Positions 42,456 through 53,557 of a stretch of DNA of 64,000 bases are shown here, piece by piece (the first letter of the stretch is position 1; the number at the start of each line of letters is the position of its first letter). The notes below the pieces were generated by a model. The model was not told where the DNA came from. It worked only from the letters and a program-made list of their open reading frames with translations, and made no database searches. This DNA comes from Rhynchopus sp. YZ270_cl-10 (lineage: Eukaryota > Euglenozoa > Diplonemea > Diplonemida > Diplonemidae): positions 744,001 through 808,000 of the forward strand of contig OZ037866.1 in assembly GCA_964035575.1 (NCBI GenBank), read 5' to 3'. The translations under genes were made by a program, and so were the position numbers.

Positions 42456-43080
42456 TTCCGCCAGGGTCACAGCGTGTTTTTCTTCCTTTTCTTTGAAATA
42501 CCCTCCTGTTTGAATTTTTCTTATTTTCCCCTTTCTGTTTTCATTTTTTTTTTCATTTTTTTCATTTTTTGTGACGTGCATGACACTGTCTTTCTCACCT
42601 TGAGGACAGAGATAACGACCATAATCATCCTTGGTTGTTTTTTGATATACACCCATAAGCTGGTTCAAAACCTGTATTTCGTTCTTCTGTCCGCAATTTC
42701 TTTTAGGTTTCTTGAATCTGTGGCGGAGTGTAGGGCGAACACAGTTTAGGTACGCTCACGATACGCTTTTACGCTAACGTATTCCGCCCATTCTTTTATT
42801 ACGGTGAACAATTTAAGGCCGTTTTTTTTCAGCCCCGCCAAAAGTGGCTGCAATTAGTAACAAGGCGAGTACGGTGAACTTTTTATTACGAGGATCTCAA
42901 TGAAAAAAAAATAAAGAAAAAAAGGGGGAGACGGAGGTAGCGGAGTACTCTTGGTGACTACACTAAATACAAACAACAAAAAAACAACTTCAAGCGTTAG
43001 CTGCGTTTCTTCGAGTAGAAGATTTGGGTCTTTGTCTTTTCATTCAACACAATGGATCTTTCTTCGGCGGACACATTGAT

Positions 43081-43119
43081 GGCAAGGACCCAACCTCTTG
43101 GTGGGTGATTGTCGACACC
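43081..43119. repeat. Type E hairpin repeat
   Basis: GGACCCAACCTCTTGGTGGG, then TGATTGTCGACACCA. Confidence 0.65.
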
Positions 43120-43374
43120 AATACATGAGTCAATCTCCCTCCAGAAATCTGAAGCTTTCCGAGACCGATACTGTCAAGCTGCAGCAGAGTTGGCAAAGCC
43201 ACAACTATTTTCCCCCAATGTATCAGGAAAGCATAAGATCTGGCTTTCCTCGTGGAGAAAGTAAAAAAGAAAAAGAAAAAAAAGGAAAAAAAGAAAAAGT
43301 ACAATGGAACAGAGCAGAGCATTTTTCCCTGTGTTCCTGGCGATACAATCTAATTCAATCTTATTTCAATCGGT

Positions 43375-43408
43375 TGACTAAGCAGAGGACTTAGGTTCAT
43401 CTTACACA
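43375..43408. repeat. Type A hairpin repeat
   Basis: GACTAAGCAGAGGACTTAGG followed by TTCATCTTAC; stem CTAAG/CTTAG kept, loop shortened. Confidence 0.6.
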
Positions 43409-43554
43409 AAACAAAAAGGTGAAAGGGTCTGTTTGGCTACACTAATCCAACAAATTATCGACAAAAAATAACTTTTCACATTTCATTTCTACTCAATTTT
43501 TTCTCCTATTCTATCCCATATCCCATACCCCCTCCGTCGACGAGACAAAAACCT

Positions 43555-43616
43555 GCGACCATTTTACAAAAAAAAAAAAAAATAAAAAAAAAAAAACTTT
43601 TGTAAAATGGTCGCTT
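43555..43616. repeat. Perfect 17-bp inverted repeat around an A-rich loop
   Basis: GCGACCATTTTACAAAA on the left, TTTTGTAAAATGGTCGC on the right, with about 25 bases of mostly A between. Confidence 0.85.
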
Positions 43617-43746
43617 ATGCTAACCCCTTTGGGCGATATTGAGTACAACCCTTTTTTTTTGTATGCATTTTTTGTTTGGGTTTGGCAAAAAAAAGGCAGC
43701 AGTCCAACAGTTTTGGGTCGTTGTGTGCACACCACAAAAGTACAGT

Positions 43747-43848
43747 AGCTTTCGGTGCGTGTGCAGGACCCATCTCAGTAGGAGATGGTCGATTTTTACA
43801 AAATAAAAGTATAGTGGAGCTCATCTTCGAGGTGTCCACACTATGCAA
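43747..43848. repeat. Composite E-F hairpin repeat
   Basis: E: GTGCAGGACCCATCTC, AGTAGGAGATGGTCGATTTT. F: TAGTGGAGCTCATCTTCGAG, GTGTCCACACTA. The F stem TAGTGGA / TCCACACTA differs from other copies but still pairs. Confidence 0.65.
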
Positions 43849-44070
43849 AAAAAAAAATTTTTTTTTTCTTCTTACGCCCTCTGTACACCCAAACTCTTCA
43901 GCTCCAACAAACAGGGTAAAGCCTGCTTACGGAGCGCCGTCTGTTCTGTCTGTGAAAAAAATAATGACCATGTCTTTTTGGTGACTTTGTTTGAGCCAGA
44001 ACCTTGACTCTTGACAGGGAGTTCTGGCACAACGTCCCTTTTTTGTTTCTCTTTATCAGTGTATTTTTCA

Positions 44071-44121
44071 AGGTACACTGCCACGAGAGTGGTTTTTTTT
44101 ATATTTCAAGTCAAACTTTCT
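44071..44121. repeat. Type D hairpin repeat
   Basis: AAGGTACACTGCCACGAGAG, TGG, T run, ATATTTCAAGTCAAAC. Confidence 0.6.
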
Positions 44122-44807
44122 TTTGTCTGTCTCACCTTTGTCAAGGTGACTACTACTGGAGATGTAATTCCAAGACGCTTCCCAAAGTTTCATGAACAAA
44201 ACAACAAAGCAATGCACTTGTTTTGAGTGTAAACACAAAATATAAAAAAAGAGGTGGCTCTAGTAAGGCTTCGGGTCACCTCACAACTTCTCCATGTTCA
44301 TTTTTCTTCTTTTCTCTCCAACTTTTCTTTTGTTTTTGTATGGTGCATTTGTCAACAGTTCGGCTTTTTATTCATCCTTTTTTTTGCAGTTTTCCCCCAT
44401 CCCACCTTTCTGTTATTTTGTCTTTCCACGGTTTATTTCTACGGTGTTTGCAACAATATATTTTTCTTGTCCTTTCTTAGTTTCATTATTATTTTTTTTT
44501 GAAAACGGTTTTTTAGCCTGTTATTTTTGTTGGGGTGGGTGGTAGGTAGGCTTTCGGTACATATTGTCAACTTTTCGTTGTGGACCACATGCCCCTATAT
44601 TTTGTTGTTGTATCCTTTTTTTGGTTTTGTTGGGAACATTTTTTTTATTGATTCCCTCCTCCTATGCAATCAATTTATTGAACGCATATGTTGAAATACG
44701 TGTTTTGTTGTTCTTGGGAGTGGGGGTTTTTTTTTTTTCATTTATTTTTTCTTGAAAAATGAGTTGTGTCCTACAGAGGAACATTCATCTTTCAGTTCTG
44801 TATATTT

Positions 44808-45651
44808 CACGTATGGCAAATGATAATATATTATGCGCTATTATGAGATCTCATAATACATGTGATATTATGCGCTATTATGTGCTATTATGCGCTATTA
44901 TGCGCCAATTATGCGGCGTTATGCGCTCATTATGTGCCGTACCCCCCACCCCCCCACCCAAAAAAAGTCGCTCAGAAGTGGTCAAAAGTGCCCAAAACCG
45001 GGCGGAATTCGATTTTGGGGTACAAATGGGCCTATGGTGTGGTTTTTATTGACTTCAGGGGGGTTTCTTTGATTTATCACCTACTTCACGTTTTTTGACG
45101 GCTTAAGATACCTTGGGTGGGAAAACCTTTGGTACCAGGTGCTTGACACTTTTTGAAACATGGTTCTAAGTTCCACCAAGTCCCTCTAAACACCCCGAAA
45201 CCGCCTGGGTACCCCTCGGGATAGGTTCTGGGGTGAAAATATGTGGCTTTGGGGGCTTTTCTGGCCCCTGGCTCACACTGAGGCGTGATGAATGTGTGAG
45301 TTGCTCTATCTACGAGGGGTGGGCAGGTACAAGTTGTATGTACATTTTTGAAAAAAGCAGATACGGGGCTTCTTGAGGCTCAAAACTGCTCAAAACCGGG
45401 CGCAGATGGATTTTTGGACATCTGAGGGTGGTATTTTCTGGTTTGGGGCATTGGGGTAGGGCACATAATGAGCACATAATGAGCACATAATAGCGCATAA
45501 TCATTATGCGCTATTATGTGCTATTATGCGCTATTATGCGCTATTATGCGCTATTATGCATTATGCGATTATTATGAGCGCGCATAATAGCGCATAATGA
45601 TCTCATAATTTATTATGAGATCTCATAATAAATTATCATTTGCCATACGTG
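44808..45651. mobile_element. Inverted-repeat element (844 bp) with subterminal palindrome arrays
   Basis: Ends CACGTATGGCAAATGATAAT and the reverse complement ATTATCATTTGCCATACGTG. Both sides carry the direct 6-mer ATATTT (44802-44807, 45652-45657), a likely target duplication. Just inside each end lie arrays of TTATGCGC(T)A and GAGATCTCATAAT palindromes. The middle is G/T-rich with two similar AAAACCGGGCG blocks. No coding capacity, so it is non-autonomous. Confidence 0.85.
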
Positions 45652-46752
45652 ATATTTAAAAAAAAAAAACAAAAAAAGGTGCGAGATTGTTTTTGTGAGC
45701 TCCACTCTCCAACACACTAAAAAGAAACCGTGTGAAAACAAAAACTTCCTCTTTGTGTGACAACAAAATTATTTTCAAAGAACAAAACATTGTGATTCCA
45801 AAAAAAGATCAATTTTGGATAGTGAAAAGCCTTTGCCAGAAATCGGCGGCTACACTAATTCAACAAATTATTATCCAAGGAAGAAATATTAACTCTCTAG
45901 GTAAAGTAAAAGGGGAAGGTTTTTTTCGTTGATTGCTCAATTACCTTGTTGGAGGGGGGGTGATTGGCGACCGTATCGGAAGAACTATTTCTGCTTCTAC
46001 GTTTGAAGCCTCAAGGAGAAACCACGAATGCTTTTGTGAATTTTTTGTGTGAATCCCAGCGTTTTTTTTTTTTTCCCTGAGAAAAAGACCCCATATCACA
46101 GTAGCTTTAAAAAAAAAGAAATACACCCCCATCCACCCCAGCCTTCCCTTCACGATGGGGTACAGCCTCTGAGCTGGAGTATAACGGGAGACTCAACTAG
46201 AGGGTGTGACGACACCCGCTTTTCGGGGGGGGTGTCAAATGCCCGCCAGTTGAGACTCCAAATTTTAGTCCATCTCGTAGGCTGGACCCTACCGCGTTTC
46301 TATTATTCTACATATTGTATCATGTGTGATAAACTGCTGTTTTTTTTTTCCCCACCCCTCCAGCATCTATCACCAAATTTTTTTTTTTCCCCCCTCTGAA
46401 AAATGCTTCCCCCATACCCACCACCCCACCCATGCCATGGATGTACCACACATTCTTTTGATGTTTTTTTTTTTTTTTAGTGCAAAAAAAAAAGCAAAGT
46501 GCGGATCAAAAAAAAAAAAAAAAAAACAAAACATAACCAATCCCCCCTTTTCCCCCTCTTCCTCTTCCTCTTCCCCCTTCTCCGTCTCACCTATTCTTCC
46601 ATATCTCACCACCTCTAGACATACAGCACACCACACACACACACACACCCTCTCCATGCCTTGCCAATCTTAGTTCAAATACACAAAAGGAGAAAAACCA
46701 TTTTTTTTTCTCTTTTCTTATTTTACTCCCCTCCTCCCTCCCCCCCAAAAAA
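45652..46752. other. Intergenic DNA before the TPR gene
   Basis: No gene. There is a partial type F repeat near 45840, a hairpin at 46190-46254 (GGAGACTCAACT / AGTTGAGACTCC, one mismatch), a CA-dinucleotide run (46630-46648), and a long C/T-rich tract directly before the ATG at 46753. Confidence 0.55.
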
Positions 46753-48204
46753 ATGCCCACCTGGCATCGATACCGCATTCAAGGGAAGGAGTACGTCTCC
46801 GCACGGAGGGTTCCTGCACATGATTTGGTGTATCTCGAACGGGAGGGGCCTGAGGTGTTGAAACGCTGGGGGCTGACCCTGGTGCGGTCGAGCTCTGTAG
46901 GGGGTGCTGGGAGCAGGGCTATTGGGTGCAACCACCCCCGAAGCCTCCGTGCCACCGGGCCTGCAACGGAATGCCGCCGCTGCCGCACGCTGCTGCCCGG
47001 AGGAACCAAAGCGTACACCTGCAACGGAGACCTCCCCCAGGGCAACCTCCCCCGGGAGTGCCAGGCATGGTACTGCAAACGCTGTTCTGCACGCCCAGCC
47101 CCCGCGGTCTCTGGAGGAGAGAAAACAGTTCTTCTGTCAGACCCGCCCGCAGCAGGACCAGGATATCTTGAACAAAGTGCCGACGAATTGCAAGAGGAGG
47201 TGCAATATATGGAGCGTCTACACGGCCCCCATTCTCTGAACACTGCGACATCGACTGCGAAGTTGGGGTGGACACAGATTGCGACGAATGGCGCAGAGTG
47301 CAGTGTGGATAATGGGATTTCAAACCTCGAGGCGACGTTGGAAACGTTGACGGAAACGGTGGGGGATGTGGAGGCAAATATCGCTACCTGTTTGAGCCAG
47401 CAGGGGTGGGGTCTGCTGCGTTCCTATGACAGCAATGCTGGGGAGGCTGTTCCTCAAATGCGGAATGTGGTGGCACAGCTGGCAGAGGCAGTGCAAATGC
47501 AGGAGCGTTCTGGGAGTGCCCATTCTACTGCTGTCGCGCAGACCCGGCTTGGTGTGGCGTTGAGCGTTGACCACCAGCATGAGGTGGCTGTGGCAACAAT
47601 GCGCAAAGCTTTGAGCACCTTGCAAAGGCTTTGGGGTGACCTGCACCCAGATACAGGGATCGCACGCTCGCAGTTGGGTTGGGTTCTTTGGCAGGCAGGG
47701 CTATTCAATGAAGCAGGCGCAGAGCTGTCTCGTGCACTCCACGCAATCGAAATCACCACCGGAAAAGACTCTGTTCCATGCAATATTTGCCGCATGCGTC
47801 TGGCTGATGTGTTTCGTGAGTATGACGACCGCGCTTCAGCGCTGGTATTGCTTGAAACTGCGGAACGCAATCTCCACGAAACTCTTGGACCAGGCAACGC
47901 CTTAGCAACCCGCTGTTCAGCAGAACTCCGGGAGCTGCGAGAAGGGAGCATGAGAGGTGGTGGAAGGGGCGAGGTGCGGCAGGGCGACCTCGTTGCAGAA
48001 CTGCGAAAGGAACGTCTCTCAGACCTCGCGATCCAAGCGCTGAGAGACGCTGGTGTCAGAAGCCTGGAAGACGTCTCTCAGCTGACAAGGGCCGACCTCA
48101 AAGTGGAGCTGCCACTCGCAGATCGCAGCAATATCGCGAATTTGTGCACCCGGCTCTCGGTGAAGCAGTGGCTTCATGGACACAGCGCTGTCATTACAGA
48201 ATAG
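46753..48204 (+). CDS. TPR-repeat protein with Cys-rich N-terminus and SAM-like C-terminus (483 aa)
   Basis: Single exon. Residues about 55-115 hold nine cysteines in pairs (CNHP, CRRC, YTC, CQAWYCKRC), suggesting a zinc-binding module. Residues about 150-400 contain repeated helical pairs of the kinesin-light-chain/TPR_12 kind (for example TAVAQTRLGVAL, TGIARSQLGWVL, NICRMRLADVF spaced about 42 residues). Residues about 420-475 (LRKERLSDLAIQALRDAGV and the following RSLEDVSQLTRADL) resemble a SAM-type five-helix domain. It is probably a cytosolic scaffold or adaptor; no enzyme motif is seen. It ends 159 bp before cyclase 3 on the same strand; AAATAAAAG near 48221 may serve 3' end formation. 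Confidence 0.85.
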   Translation: MPTWHRYRIQGKEYVSARRVPAHDLVYLEREGPEVLKRWGLTLVRSSSVGGAGSRAIGCNHPRSLRATGPATECRRCRTLLPGGTKAYTCNGDLPQGNLPRECQAWYCKRCSARPAPAVSGGEKTVLLSDPPAAGPGYLEQSADELQEEVQYMERLHGPHSLNTATSTAKLGWTQIATNGAECSVDNGISNLEATLETLTETVGDVEANIATCLSQQGWGLLRSYDSNAGEAVPQMRNVVAQLAEAVQMQERSGSAHSTAVAQTRLGVALSVDHQHEVAVATMRKALSTLQRLWGDLHPDTGIARSQLGWVLWQAGLFNEAGAELSRALHAIEITTGKDSVPCNICRMRLADVFREYDDRASALVLLETAERNLHETLGPGNALATRCSAELRELREGSMRGGGRGEVRQGDLVAELRKERLSDLAIQALRDAGVRSLEDVSQLTRADLKVELPLADRSNIANLCTRLSVKQWLHGHSAVITE

Positions 48205-48363
48205 AATAGACCAGTTCTTTAGAAATAAAAGTACCCCCAAAAATTCCCGATTTTTGTAATGTTTTCAATTGACGTTCCACCTCCAAAACCTCTCACTTCT
48301 TCATTTTCAATATTTTTTCAATTTTCATTTGTCCCATTTCCATAACAGAGAACAGAGTCAACA
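48205..48363. promoter_or_regulatory. Compact gap between TPR and cyclase 3, possible splice acceptor
   Basis: 159 bp with an AAATAAAAG motif, then a T/C-rich tract ending TTCCATAACAG about 15 bases before the cyclase ATG. The spacing leaves little room for a separate promoter and would suit polycistronic transcription with leader splicing, or a 5' UTR intron acceptor. This is inference from layout only. Confidence 0.4.
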
Positions 48364-51300
48364 ATGGGGCAGGAAGTTACCCCCACCACACTGGCCGTGG
48401 CTGCTGCGGACACGGACAGAAACACTGCACGACTAAGTGACTACGACGGGACTGTCGACGTGCACGATGGCTTCGAGCATGAGGAGTCTGTCGTGCTGCT
48501 GGCGACCCACCGTCGCGCGCTGTCCATCCACACTGTGGTGGCAGGTCTGTGCGTGGTGTGCATCTTCCTCACGGCGATGAGCTCGGAGATCCTGCACGGT
48601 GCCTCCTCTGATGAGTCGCTCTCAGCAACACGCGACATCCTCGACACCTCCATCCACGAGCTCCAAATCACGGCGGAGGGGTCCCTGAAGGACGTCTCCT
48701 TCGACCTTCTGAACTACGCCCAGCAAGGCATGAAGCGCATGCTCTACAACAGAATGAAGAACGCTGTCACCACAACACAGGCACTCAAAGACTTTGTTGA
48801 GTGGGAGTTCGCGAACGTCACAAAAGACGCGGCCTTCATGCGCCGCATGGTGCCACGTGTGTGGTCGCTTGTTCAAACTGCACACGAAACCGGTAATGTA
48901 GGTGCATTAGGTGTCTTTGCTGGGCCGTACGGTCTCGCGCTGTTCCATGATGGGTACCCACGTTTGCCCCTGCACGAAGGGACCTGGCCGTTCACGTTGA
49001 TGCTCCTAGGCCCTGACAAGACAGTGCTTTCATGTACATACCCTGGCACAGGGGAGCAGATCCTGAACGACACTGCGACATACCCAGTGATGCAGTGGAA
49101 ACACGACGTCGCAAAGCTGCCTGGTGTATGGGCCGCACGCCTGCCGTTCTTCCCGAAGGAATCGGTGCACTTTCCGAACGTTGATTCGATAGGCAGTTTC
49201 ACTGGGTATTCTGTGACCGGACGGGCACGGGACTTAACGAAGTCGCAAAGCCAGGTGGAAGTGATGAACTACATTGACCTTGACCGTGTCGGCGATGTGC
49301 TGGAAGACATAGCGAAGTCATCGATGTCTACCGGCATGCAGATCCGTTTGTGGACTGTTTCCACTTCTTCGTGGATGGCAGAGGCAATGCGCGCAAACAA
49401 CATGACCGACTGGGAGAAGCACGACCAGACCCACCTTCTTACTGGAGTCAGCACGGGAAGGGCGACAGTAAAATTCAGAGGATTGAACTTCGTCGGCCTT
49501 CCAGGAAATAACTACAGGCCGCTGATGGACGTCGACGCAACCGACCCGGTCATCAGCGGGATAGCACGCGCCATCAACGGGACGTACGCGGACTTGGTGG
49601 GCAAGACAACCCCTGTGTACGTCACGCTGAACGTCACCGTGAACGCTACTCTCGGTGAGTACAAGCTTGAGAAGCATGAGTATTATACGTCTGTAGGGAG
49701 GCTGCAGATCCCAGAACACAGTCTTGACTGGTGGTTTTGTTCTGCGCTTGATACGGACCTCATTTTTGCGGACGTGAAGCAGAAAAGGCTTTCCGTGCAA
49801 CACACAATCGACACCAACAAGGACGAAGTAGAGCGCGACACCAAGACTCGCAGCACCCTGTCAAAGCTGTGCGTCGCAGGGATCGCAGTGGTGTTGGTGG
49901 TGGCGTCGGCGTTCACGTCGTTCAAGATCCTGCAGCCAATCAAAGCGATGCAAGAAAGCATGGGGCACGTGGCCAACATGGAGCTCGAAAGCGCCAACAC
50001 GTCAGAGACCTCAATACTGTACGAGATGCACGTCATGCAAAGAGACTTCCGCAAGATGGTTGAAAACCTCCTAGAGTTCCGTGCCTACGTCCCAATAAGC
50101 GTCCTCGAAAGCAACGGCTACAGCGGCGAAGGTGGTAAGGAGGTAGTCAAACCCCCAACCGGAAACGTTGCGATTGTGTTCACAGACATCAAAGGGTCGA
50201 CTGCTCTGTGGAAGAGTTCTGCTGGAGACATGAACAACGCCATGGAGATCCACAACGAAGTCATGCGGGACTGCTGTATTGAGTTCAACGGATACGAGGT
50301 GAAAACGATAGGTGACGCCTTCATGGTCTCCTTCCGATGCCCGTTCGCAGCCGCAAATTTTGCCCTCGCCGTGCAAACGAATCTGGCAAAGAAGAAGTGG
50401 CCAAAAGGACTCGAACTGCCCGAGGCTGGTCTTGTGGTCAGAATCGGCATCAACTATGGAGCCACCATCGCAGAGGAGAACCCTGTGACCGGAAGGGTGG
50501 ACTACCGTGGGTCCACAGTGAACCTTGCGTCGCGTGTGGAGGCGAAGGCGAAGGGGGGGACGATCTGCATCACGTCTGATATGTACTCTGCGATCAAACC
50601 TGACATGGAAGGGCTTGGGGGGCCTGCAGTCACGGACCATGGCCTGCATGACATCAAGGGTCTTGGGAATGGACATCAGCTGTACTTGATGGTGGCTGCT
50701 CCACTGAAGCGTAGGTTCAAGGACAGCGAGACTGACACTGAGATGCGCGACAACTTGGCCACGCCCGCGGCGGACGACAGGCGCTCCTCAAACAACAGCG
50801 GAGATGTGACCTCCCTGAGCGGGGCGAGAGCGGTTGCGAAAAATGCACGGAAGACTGGCTTGCAGCTACAAGGCAATAGCGCGACAGTCGCTGTGTGCCG
50901 ACTGGTATGTACTACCCTGCCTATGGGTTTATCCTCCTTTCAATTGACATGCCCTGTCGGTGACTGAGCACAATGTTCAGCTTACAAATATTTCTTAAAT
51001 CTACCACCACCACCACCACCACAGACCGATAAGACAGGTGATTCGTCTCTTCTCGACAACTGCAACATCATGGTGCGTGCCGCCATCGAAGCTGCCTCCT
51101 CCACCGACGGTGTCATCGGCAACGTCACCGGCAGGACGCTTACCGTTGTCTGGAACGCATCCAAGAAGTGCACGATGCACACCACTGCCGCACTCAACTT
51201 TGTCTCTGAAATGAAGAAGCTGCAGAATATCATGCAGGTTGGGCTTGCCACTGGGACCATGCTGCATGGGAATGTTGGTACCAAGACAAGCAGGTTTGCG

Positions 51301-52001
51301 ACGTCGTTTGGTGTCACACTTGAAGCTGCGGAGGCGATGACGGACCATGCATCGAGCTTTGGTGTGTACTGCCTGTACGCAGACTGCACTTCGGACAAAC
51401 GGCTTGAGTCTGACAGCACGGTGCGGTCCTGCCTGCGTATGGTGGATGCGTGGCAGTACCGCCACCCGTGCAAAGGGCAGAGCATCACGATCTACGAGGT
51501 GCACCTCTCGAGCCTGGCCACTGCGCTGCAAGGGTGGGGCGGCAACCACGACGAGTTCGACGACCACGAGTGCGTGGACCTCGCCTACCACACAGAGGTG
51601 GTCAAAGAGTCCATGAAGAGCAAGGAAGGGCTCCACAACCTCATCGAACTTGCCAAGTCCACCGGAGACCGTACCTTGCAGGTATTTAGGGAGGGCTTTT
51701 TAACCGTAAAATTTTTGGTAAAAAAAAAAAAAAAATTTGGAACTTTTGGGATTTTCGCAACTTCGAATATAATTTGGTTCCACAATTTTTACAGTCAGAA
51801 ATAGATCTGACACAGGGAATCCGAATACCTTAGCAAAAACCCCCCAAAAACCATAAAATTCAGTTTGTTCCCCCACAACATTGAAACCTTTTACATACAA
51901 TCAACACACAGCACGTGGCTGAAATCATGGCTGAAGACGCTTCCACAGCAGGCTACCGCTGCTTTGTCAAGTTTAGCAAGTACGAAAAGGTCAAGCTTTG
52001 A
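48364..52001 (+). CDS. Membrane adenylate cyclase 3 with tandem catalytic and degenerate cyclase domains (3 exons)
   Basis: Exons 48364-50904, 51025-51681 and 51912-52001, GT-AG, phase 0; 1095 residues. Membrane helix about 55-76 (GLCVVCIFLTAM), extracellular sensor with DVDATDPVISGIAR before the second helix about 498-522, HAMP-like QPIKAMQESM, catalytic domain about 600-775 with FTDIKGST, EVKTIGDAF, VDYRGSTVN and NLASR: a complete adenylate cyclase site. The second domain in exon 2 lacks the metal Asp and Asn/Arg, as in its paralogues. The last exon HVAEIMAEDASTAGYRC and KYEKVKL is shorter than that of cyclase 2. DNA of the catalytic domain is almost identical to cyclase 2 (50045-50740 against 30431-31130), whereas sensors share only scattered motifs. 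The first intron ends in a run of CCA triplets before the acceptor. Confidence 0.92.
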
Positions 52002-52821
52002 AAGTAAACAAAACAAAAATGAAGCAAAACCCCTGACAAATCTGAAAGTAAAAAAGTATATAAAAGGCCAGTCTGGGAGCACTGAAGCAAATTTTTCAAA
52101 AAACAAAAGAAAAAGAAAAAAAAGAGCACAATAGTGAAAGTTTACACTTTCAAAGGTGCAATTATGGCATGACAGGAGGAGTTCGGTATTACTATCACCA
52201 GTCCAGGTACGTGATCAACACGACGCGGGCAATTTTACAGTTGTCGCACCCTCTTTGCTTTCTTTTCGTTTCGTTTGAGAAAAGAAAGTATATGAAATAA
52301 CAGTTGTCGTGTTTGCTGAGCCCTCACGTCCCTTCTCGGGCAGTTTCCTTCCTCAACAACCCCACTGGGAGGATTCGTTCCCCCACAAAAAAAAAAAAAA
52401 AAAAAAAAAAAACTTGAGTGAGCGACGTGCATTTCTAATTTCCTGCGTCTTTTTCGCAGTGACTGAGTCCGAGAGGACAAGATTTTTTTTTTTCTTTCTA
52501 ATCTAAGGTACCAAATGTTCACGCGAACATCGGTTTCACGACATTCACCCACCATGTACAGGGAAGATGTCTACCCTTTCGAATGATTCTTAGGACAACA
52601 GGGTTAATGTCAGAACCACCAAGCTACTGAAGTTTCAACTGGCACATGAAATATTTACTATTTCTTTTTTATGTTTTGCAAAACATACCGCATAAAAAGA
52701 AAGATGGGAACATTTTTGTTGATCCCTCCTCCTCTGCTATCAATTTATTAATTGCATGCTGAAATACTTTCTAATCGTTTTTCTCTTTAGGCAGATGTGC
52801 ATGAGAGGCCCTTCATCTTAC

Positions 52822-52852
<31 letters not shown>

Positions 52853-53557
52853 TTTTTTTGATCTTTTTTGTTTCATATTCCTGTTTCCTGGACAGTGCAC
52901 CGTAGCATATGAGTGGTTTTCGAAAATATTTGTTGTTTGCCAAAAGCTTCGCTTTGTATACTTTTCTCCCTTCAACCCACCCCTTGAACAGTGAAATGAT
53001 CACACAAGGCTACATTTCAGCAGCCAACATTTCAAATTCACGTCGTACCCTCTTTCCAGAGGGTTTGACTGTCTCTTGACTGTCTCTCACTTCATTGCTG
53101 CTCCCTTCCCTCTTGTTGTACTATGTATCCTTCCTTTTGAAAAAGAAGCCCACTGCTTTCCAGAATGTCATCTACGGGAACAGCGCTTTTTTGATACACG
53201 CCTTTTGCAATAAAACACAGTCTCAGAAAATTTAAAAAAAAATCCTCCATTTTTCAAAAAAACAAAGACAAAACAGAACAAAAAGAGGGGAAATCATTTT
53301 TTTACTCTCCCTGGTTTTTCTACCACCCACCACCACTCCACAACACAAGATTTTTTTCTTTTCTTCTGGGGGGGGGGGGGAGGACAACAAAATATACCAA
53401 AAACCCCCCCTCGCCCCTTTCATCAACTTGCCCCACCCTACCCACCACCACCCCCCCTCACCTCTCTTCACACAATGCGGTGATTTCCCCTATCACCCTC
53501 ACTGAATGAGGTCTTGATTTTTTTTTTCCCCTCCTTTTTTTTGGACTTTTTTTTGCA
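52002..53557. other. Intergenic DNA between cyclase 3 and the WD40 gene
   Basis: No gene or recognised element. A and T runs abound (a 27-A run at 52386, long T run at 52835, G run at 53368). The palindrome TGTTCACGCGAACA sits at 52515. The last 150 bp are C/T-rich up to the ATG. Confidence 0.6.

Larger units (their letters stand above)
41971..44801. other. Intergenic DNA with hairpin repeats
   Basis: No gene recognised. Contains repeats at 42390, 43081, 43375, 43747 and 44071, partial type F copies near 42944 and 43418, and an inverted repeat GCGACCATTTTACAAAA / TTTTGTAAAATGGTCGC around an A-rich loop at 43555-43616. Confidence 0.6.
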
